Assembly (NCBI GenBank): GCA_014904845.1
Contig: MU119316.1
Location: 62,001 to 126,000, forward strand
DNA length: 64,000 bases
Reading direction: 5' to 3'
DNA from: Acephala macrosclerotiorum
Lineage: Eukaryota > Ascomycota > Leotiomycetes > Helotiales > Mollisiaceae
Part shown: one piece after another, positions 57,666-64,000 of the stretch
Layout: each line of letters starts with the position of its first letter
Position numbering within the stretch: position 1 is the stretch's first letter
Program-made: the position numbers and the translations under genes
Notes under the pieces: model-generated
Database searches by the model: none
Told to the model about the DNA's origin: nothing
Seen by the model: the letters and a program-made list of their open reading frames with translations, nothing else

Positions 57666-60600
57666 GTAAATATTTGATCGCGCTAAAACTCGATCGTCAA
57701 AAAATTGAATCTTTACATTATTTTTGAGTGACTTTTGTTATTTCTATATGTATTACGCTACATTGAAACACAAGTGCATTTTGTCGATTTTATTGTATAT
57801 AGAAATAAAAGTCATCGAATTTGAAATGAAAATAATAGTAAAAGTATATTTAAAATCATAAGAGAAATATTTATTGAAAAAGAATTACATTTTCTACTAA
57901 TTCAATTTGTCAATTTTTATCAAAATTATGTGTATAAAATAGAAAATAATATTAAGAATATTTATCGCAATTGCGATCAATTCGAATTTATTATTGTTTT
58001 AATTTAACTCGAATTCATCGATATTATATTTCGAGAAATATCGAATTTATTGCAATTCTATTTCAACAAATCACATTACTTTGTCTAATTATACTAAGTT
58101 TGACCGCTAATTGCAAGTAATGTTTTTTGTAAAAAGACGACAAAGAAAATAAAATATTAATTCTTCGAGAATTAATCTATGACGCCAAAAAAGCAAAAAA
58201 TATAAAACGGCAAAATCGGCGCCATGCTTGTTATTATTCTAAAAGTAGTTCGTTTTGACGATATGAGTAATCGATACTACTCGTTCAAATAAAACGTACA
58301 AAAAATCGAATCGTAATCTTTTTACTCAATTGTACATTCTATCAACTTTTCAATTTCTACTTCTATTTACAGCGAACTTTGAATGACTTTTTCAATTAGT
58401 AGATTTTTTCATTCGTAATATTAAATATTAACTAGTAAAAAAAGATTTTTACATTATATTTTATTAGTATTGATTAAAATTAAAACTTACAATAATCATT
58501 AGTAATTATCAGCAGATATATACATTCGCATGATATTTGCCTCTTCGTAATATTTGCAATAGCGATAATCTATAACAATTAAATAACTCGATTTATAACT
58601 ATATACTAAATCTGTTGAATTGTTTAAAAGTAGCGTTTTTTACTCAAATACAAATCTTTATTTCTTCCAAGAAAACATAGTATTACGAACGAATTTCAAA
58701 GTCCATAAGCTTATCAAGATTTCATTTCAACAACCGTTCTACAATAGAATTTATATTGCGAATATTTACATCGAAATAATTGATTTTAAAAAGTACGAAA
58801 TCGTCGCACTAATAGAAATTGTTCTCATACAAAAACATTTTCTTTGAAGACTAATAAACTCTATAATACTCTACAGTAATTTAAACATGTAAAAATGTAC
58901 TATCTATCTACTTTTATCATATTGAATACGTATAGACACTAATAATACAAAACTAATTATTTTAATAGTATCGAGACATATACTCAATACATTGTTATTT
59001 CTCTACAGACTACTATACAATTGAGTATAATGCATTATTCTTTACTTGTTTTGTAGAATTCGTGCGCTACTCATTTGCCTCGTAATTTATTAGTACTTTT
59101 TTTTTCGAGTGAATCGATATTTATACCATGCTTCCAATTGAATTAATACGTGAAATATATATATAATTCTTAGCGCTAATTATTAATAGCTTCGAATCTT
59201 AAACTGTTTGTATTCTAAACGTATATATTAAAAGCTTTGTTTCAAATTATTCAATATAAATATCGTTTCTCGAGAAAATCTATTACAAAAGCATTTCAAA
59301 GAAACTGAATTCAATATTGAGTACATATTATCGATCTTTTGACAAGTATACTTTCAGTGGACTTTCTATGAAACAAATATTTACTCTGTGACGTCTGAAT
59401 CGTTTTCAAACGACTCGCGAAAAAAAGTCGACCATATAATAAAAAGATACGATTTTAACTACTATACTTTCACGGCGTTACTTTAAATCGAATGCAAACG
59501 CCCTATTAGTAGCGTACTAAAAATCGAAAATCAAGTACTAAATGCAATTTTGCGATACATAGAAACTAACGACTTGTTATAAATCTATACAATAACTACG
59601 ATTGGTCTCTCGTTTCGTACTTGGATTGTCTCAAACGACACTAGAGCTTTTCAACCATTACATAGCACTATAGTAATAGTAAACAAACGACAATACATCG
59701 AAACTAATACAAATAGTATTTACGAGTTTACAAAGACAATCGATCTAGTCAAAATCTAGACTTTTTTGCGATAAGCGCCCGTTGTACCAAGTCAATCTAT
59801 AGAGAACTACTCCGCGGAAAACTATTTTGTGAAGAAATACTTCGTGAATTCATATGTAGAAAAGAATTCTAAGTAGTAAAAATTATTTTCTTATGTGACA
59901 ACAGAAATTGAATCGCCGTATAGTGACAAAACGACTAAGAATACAAATAGTAAAAAAATTGAACGCTATATAAAAGTCAATATAACAAGGATTACTCACA
60001 GTTTCCGTGCTAATAAATACATTTTCAAAAATAGTAAAAACTACAGAAAATCAACTATTAAAAATAAATAGAAACAAATCCAATACAATGAAAACTAAAT
60101 ATAAGTATATCGTGGAAAAAAAACAACATACATTAGTAAAAGATTTAAATGATGTTTTGTTTAAAGTGCAAAGAAAAAAAGGCGTTATTACTAGTTTTTT
60201 TGAATAGAGTTCAATAGTTTTTCATTTTATCAATTTGAAATATTATATATTCAATAATTCTACAAACAATTTCTATATTTCTAATCATTTCTCTACTCAA
60301 TCGCACTGTGTTTTCATATTTATAACTTACTACAAATTTTAATTCCGCTCGTTCAATATAGTCCCTAGAGTAACGTTTGTTTTTACGAAGAGTTTACTTT
60401 TTGTTTTGAAAGTCTATTGATCGAATAATAAACACTATAGAAACGCTCTCTTAATTGTCGTTATAGAGCAATTTACATCGACAATGTGAAAACGACCATT
60501 CTAAAGTTCTATTTCAAGAAACGTCAAATCAAAAAAAGAAATCGCGATCGGCAAATAAACACATATCGATATATACAACAAACAGAAATCTTTTTTTCAT

Positions 60601-62692
60601 CTCTTTAATATTTATATGCAATTTCCTAGTTTAATTAATTTCAATAGATTTAAACGCTTAGTTTAAACGGAATTGTTCTATACAAACTCAGTACTTGTTA
60701 CTATAATAGAAAAGTATACCGATGATAAGTTTATAACAAATCGTTTTATCAATACATAAAGTGATTTCTATTATATACTCCATAGAACAAAAAAAGTAAA
60801 ACTACAATTCGTTGTATATTGTTTGAAAGTATAAAAATACAAAAACAAGCGATTTTAAATAAAATTATAGTATTATTAACTCAATACGTTCAAAGTCTAA
60901 AAACTTGATTTAATTTACTACTAATATTGAATTCTATTCATTGAAGTATATTCGCGATCGATTCTTTGATAGAGTATAAATACGATTGAATTGATAGTCT
61001 TCTTTCGAGAACGGCGGTAATATATAGCATTTAAATAAAGTAATTCGTTCTCGATTGGTAATAAACTAAAAACATTCAAATTAATCATATAATCGGAGAA
61101 TAGATTATTATTTTCTTACTATTAATACAAAAGAATTCAAACTAATATGCGTGAATTCGAAACGTTTGCAAATCTTCGTTATATACTCGCTTTAATTAAT
61201 AAGCATATATATTCAAACTATTGAATAGTCAAAGAAAGAATCGATTTCCTTGTAAAAAGAGAAATCCATATTCTGACCATGCACATATACGGTAGTAGTG
61301 CTCACTCTATTTGTAGTCACAGAGTATTCGATTGTGTATAAGGCATTGCATTCGAAAAAGAACATCCGAAGACTACTCGATGCATTCTGTGAGCGTTAAA
61401 AGTTTGCAAAATCAATAATTGTAATAGTAAATACGGAAATTGACTAGTAAATGTGAGCGTACGAAATAGTACTTTATTCTTTGCTAATAAAGAAATTCTT
61501 GATTTTCAATCTTTGATCTGATATTAGTCTCTATAAAATGCGACAATTTTTCTTGAATTCATATCAGTTCTGATCGAGATCTTTGAGATATCGCAAAGCT
61601 CGAAAAACTGTCTCTACTATAGTCTTAGTATACTAAAATCGAACTTAAACAACTCATTTCCCGACGAAGATATTTGTACGTATCTAATATCGAGATAATT
61701 TTCTCTAATGTGAATATTTCGAATATTGCGAGTTATTTGAGTATCAAGTAGAAACTTTTCTCTCGACTCGATTATCGATCGAGAAGCATTTCGCAGGCTT
61801 TTGATATAGCGAATACTATCAATTACAATATAGCAAATGTACACGTCTTAAGAAAAGTCAAAAATAGAATTAATTGAATTATTCTGATTTGCTAGTTTTT
61901 GAGCGATAATAACTGCACATTTCCGTACAAGAAATCCAATTATCATTCGATATAGTTCATTAGAAAGCTCTTTTGCCCAGGAAACTTTTACTTTTTTCGT
62001 TAGAATCCGCAGTATACGATCCGTTCGCTGTCGTTCTTTAAGAACAGATGATCGAAAGCTGTAATTTGTAGTGGCAAAAAACTTTGATAATACTGTGTAA
62101 AGTCTAAAATCGTAATACTTGCCATAAAAACAAGCGTTTCGACGACCACGAAACTCGCAAATACTACGACAATACATATAGAATTTGATTTCGAAAATCT
62201 CGTTATCGTAGAAAGTCGTATTTCGAAAGAATAGAAATTCAAACGATATACGTCGATTATCGATAATTGAAAACATGTAAATAAACGTCAATAGATCATA
62301 TTAAAAAGCGCATTTGCAACAATTAGTTCGTCTTTTTTTAACTCAAATTAGTATAGTCTATAGCGACGTTGTAAAATACAATAATATGAAGTATTATTTT
62401 CTTTTGCTATAGCGAGCAAATTAAAATAGTATGTATTAGCGCGAATATAAGTGAGAAAGATATTGAAATGGTAAAGCGAGAAAAATATTAAAATAACGAT
62501 ACGAGAAAATATTTCATCTCGCTTAAAGCGCTAAATCTAAATAGTACTAGTACTAATTTACTTTTCTATACAGTAAATAAAGTTCACATTCTTTTCTCTC
62601 TTAAAACACGCAAATAGTAGATCTTCGAGGCACTTTCGATCAAAGTTCTTATCGGTAGTTTACAATACTAAGAATGTCAAATTTGTAGTATA

Positions 62693-64000
62693 CAGTAGAA
62701 TCCAGTAATTCGCTATACTTTTCTAAGTTCTAACTCTTTTTTTTGGCCTTTTTCTCTTCTTGGGAGATAGAGTTTCATTAGAGCTATTATGATTTCTTTG
62801 TAAAACGCTATCGTTATATACAATATTTGTATTTATAGTACTATTATTATTATTATTGTCGTTTTTCTCTAGTTTCTCTTTATTTTTTTTACTCTTTTTT
62901 TCATTCTTTTTATCATTCTGATTTTCAGTCTTTTTATCATTAGTACCGCCTGCAAAACTCCTTTTATCCATTTCTATTATCTTTTCAATTACTAGCGTTT
63001 CTTTATTAGAAGACAGTTTACGCTTTGAATGTTTTGAATACTTGAATCTTCGAAGGACCAAAGCATTATCCATAGTCTTTTTTAGTACCGTCCAATTAAT
63101 TTTCTACTCAGTGTAATAAAGTCTGTATTCCAATTCAAATCTCATTCATCTATACAATATTCTAGCGCCAATTGCATTCACAGTTTAGTATGCATATAAA
63201 TAGTAGCGCCAAGTTCACTACTTTTCTTCTAGTATAAAAATCGTATAATCACAGAATTCATTATTAGATTTCCTTGGAAATCAGATAAAGAAAAAGTAGT
63301 TTATTTGTATGATAGTATGTCGTTCTAAGTGAAAATCAGTTTCTAAGCTTTACAATAAGAATCGAGTAAAACTTACTAGTCATAATATTTAGCTATTTAA
63401 GATTACAATTTCGAAAGTCGATGTTTTTGAGCTTTAAATGATCAAGAGAACTTCGAATAATTAATAAAAATTGTAATTAATAATAGAAAAAGAGTTTTCA
63501 TAAAACTTTGTTTGTTTTTAAGAAAAGTACTGTGTAATACAGAAAGCCTTGCTTAGCTCGATCAAGTAATTCTAACTTGTGTAACTCTGGCCTAGTAATA
63601 ATAGAGTCTTATATTATTCATTTGAAAACAATGACTATAATTGTATTTGATCGTTGCGTTTTGAAGAAAGTAATAGTTCTCGTTGCGTTTAATTGTTGCG
63701 TTCTTGAGAAGACAAAACTTGAATAAAAACTGATCAAAAAATTGGTTTACTTTGACACGTGACTAGTCTTATTTTATTACTCGGCAATTTGAGTTTCTTT
63801 TTCGCTTTCAGATTTAGAACGAAAGTCTACTTATTCAAATTCTATCGACTGCTTTTCAAATTTCTTTTTCAATACTGCGTTCTTGATTCTTATTTCTACT
63901 TCTGCGAAGTGTATTATCTATCGCACGATCTAGAAAAGGCTTTGCATTCTCATCTAGCGAAATCTCAATATCGGTTATTTGCTGAGTCAATTGTTGTACT
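62693..64000 (-). mobile_element. Likely second pogo-type transposon, partial at the window edge
   Basis: CAGTAGAATCCAGTAATTCG at 62,693 is preceded by TA and begins with the same CAGTAGAA as the ends of the 17,992 element. Just inside, a minus-strand frame (62,723-63,073) encodes a Lys/Asn-rich tail ending in KKRKRPKKRVRT. A position next to the left end with minus orientation is where the transposase C-terminus sits in the first element. No matching right end is found before 64,000, so the element would run off the window. The DDE core is not visible here. Confidence 0.35.

Larger units (their letters stand above)
54301..62690. other. Moderately AT-rich degraded repeat block, no genes
   Basis: No coding region is supported. 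The longest frame, 61,848-62,291 (-), 147 codons with one Cys-rich patch and an amphipathic C-terminus, has no recognisable domain. A frame at 60,007-60,207 (+) is Lys/Asn-rich. Repeats inside are listed separately. Confidence 0.5.

Noticed and set aside
1..64000. tRNA and rRNA genes
   Set aside because: I saw no B-box-like GGTTCGAATCC with a matching cloverleaf and no rRNA-like blocks. A tRNA search program was not available to me.

Overview
The window is nuclear DNA of a filamentous ascomycete (Pezizomycotina). The support is short introns of about 47-57 bp with GTAAGT-type donors and YAG acceptors, HET, HeLo, DUF6594, OTT_1508-type deaminase/MYND and BIM1-like genes, and a sharp split between a gene-bearing half and an AT-rich half with signs of repeat-induced point mutation (RIP). 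A leotiomycete is possible, but that is a weak inference.

1-32,113 has normal base composition. In order: a three-exon BIM1-like GPI protein (-); transposon debris and a DUF8021-like fragment; a possible small secreted cysteine-rich protein; a hAT-type MITE with an 8-bp target duplication; a HET-domain gene (-); a triple-AAA ATPase (-); a DUF6594 membrane protein (-); a small unknown gene (+); a kinase-ankyrin gene (-) cut in two by a 2.1-kb pogo-type transposon; a HeLo-pseudokinase gene (+) head to head with it; a single-pass membrane protein of unknown function (-); a deaminase-MYND gene (-); and the 5' stub of a gene (+) that ends where the AT-rich block starts. HET, HeLo, kinase-ankyrin and AAA proteins together suggest an allorecognition or innate-immunity neighbourhood. 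Three of these genes look broken: one by the transposon, one by an in-frame TAG, one by an in-frame TGA.

32,114-64,000 is AT-rich and has no gene I can support. It holds a decayed Ty1/copia retrotransposon (about 33.1-39.5 kb) whose decay is strongly strand-asymmetric. It also holds a 2.7-kb giant inverted-repeat element (40.6-43.3 kb) packed with GC-rich hairpins, which shows little decay although its flanks are ruined. Very AT-rich filler follows to about 46,985, then a less degraded block of repeats to the end, including a likely second pogo-type terminus at 62,693.

The inverted-repeat element, the paired decay of the HeLo/kinase-ankyrin locus and the deaminase-MYND fusion are the items most worth following up.
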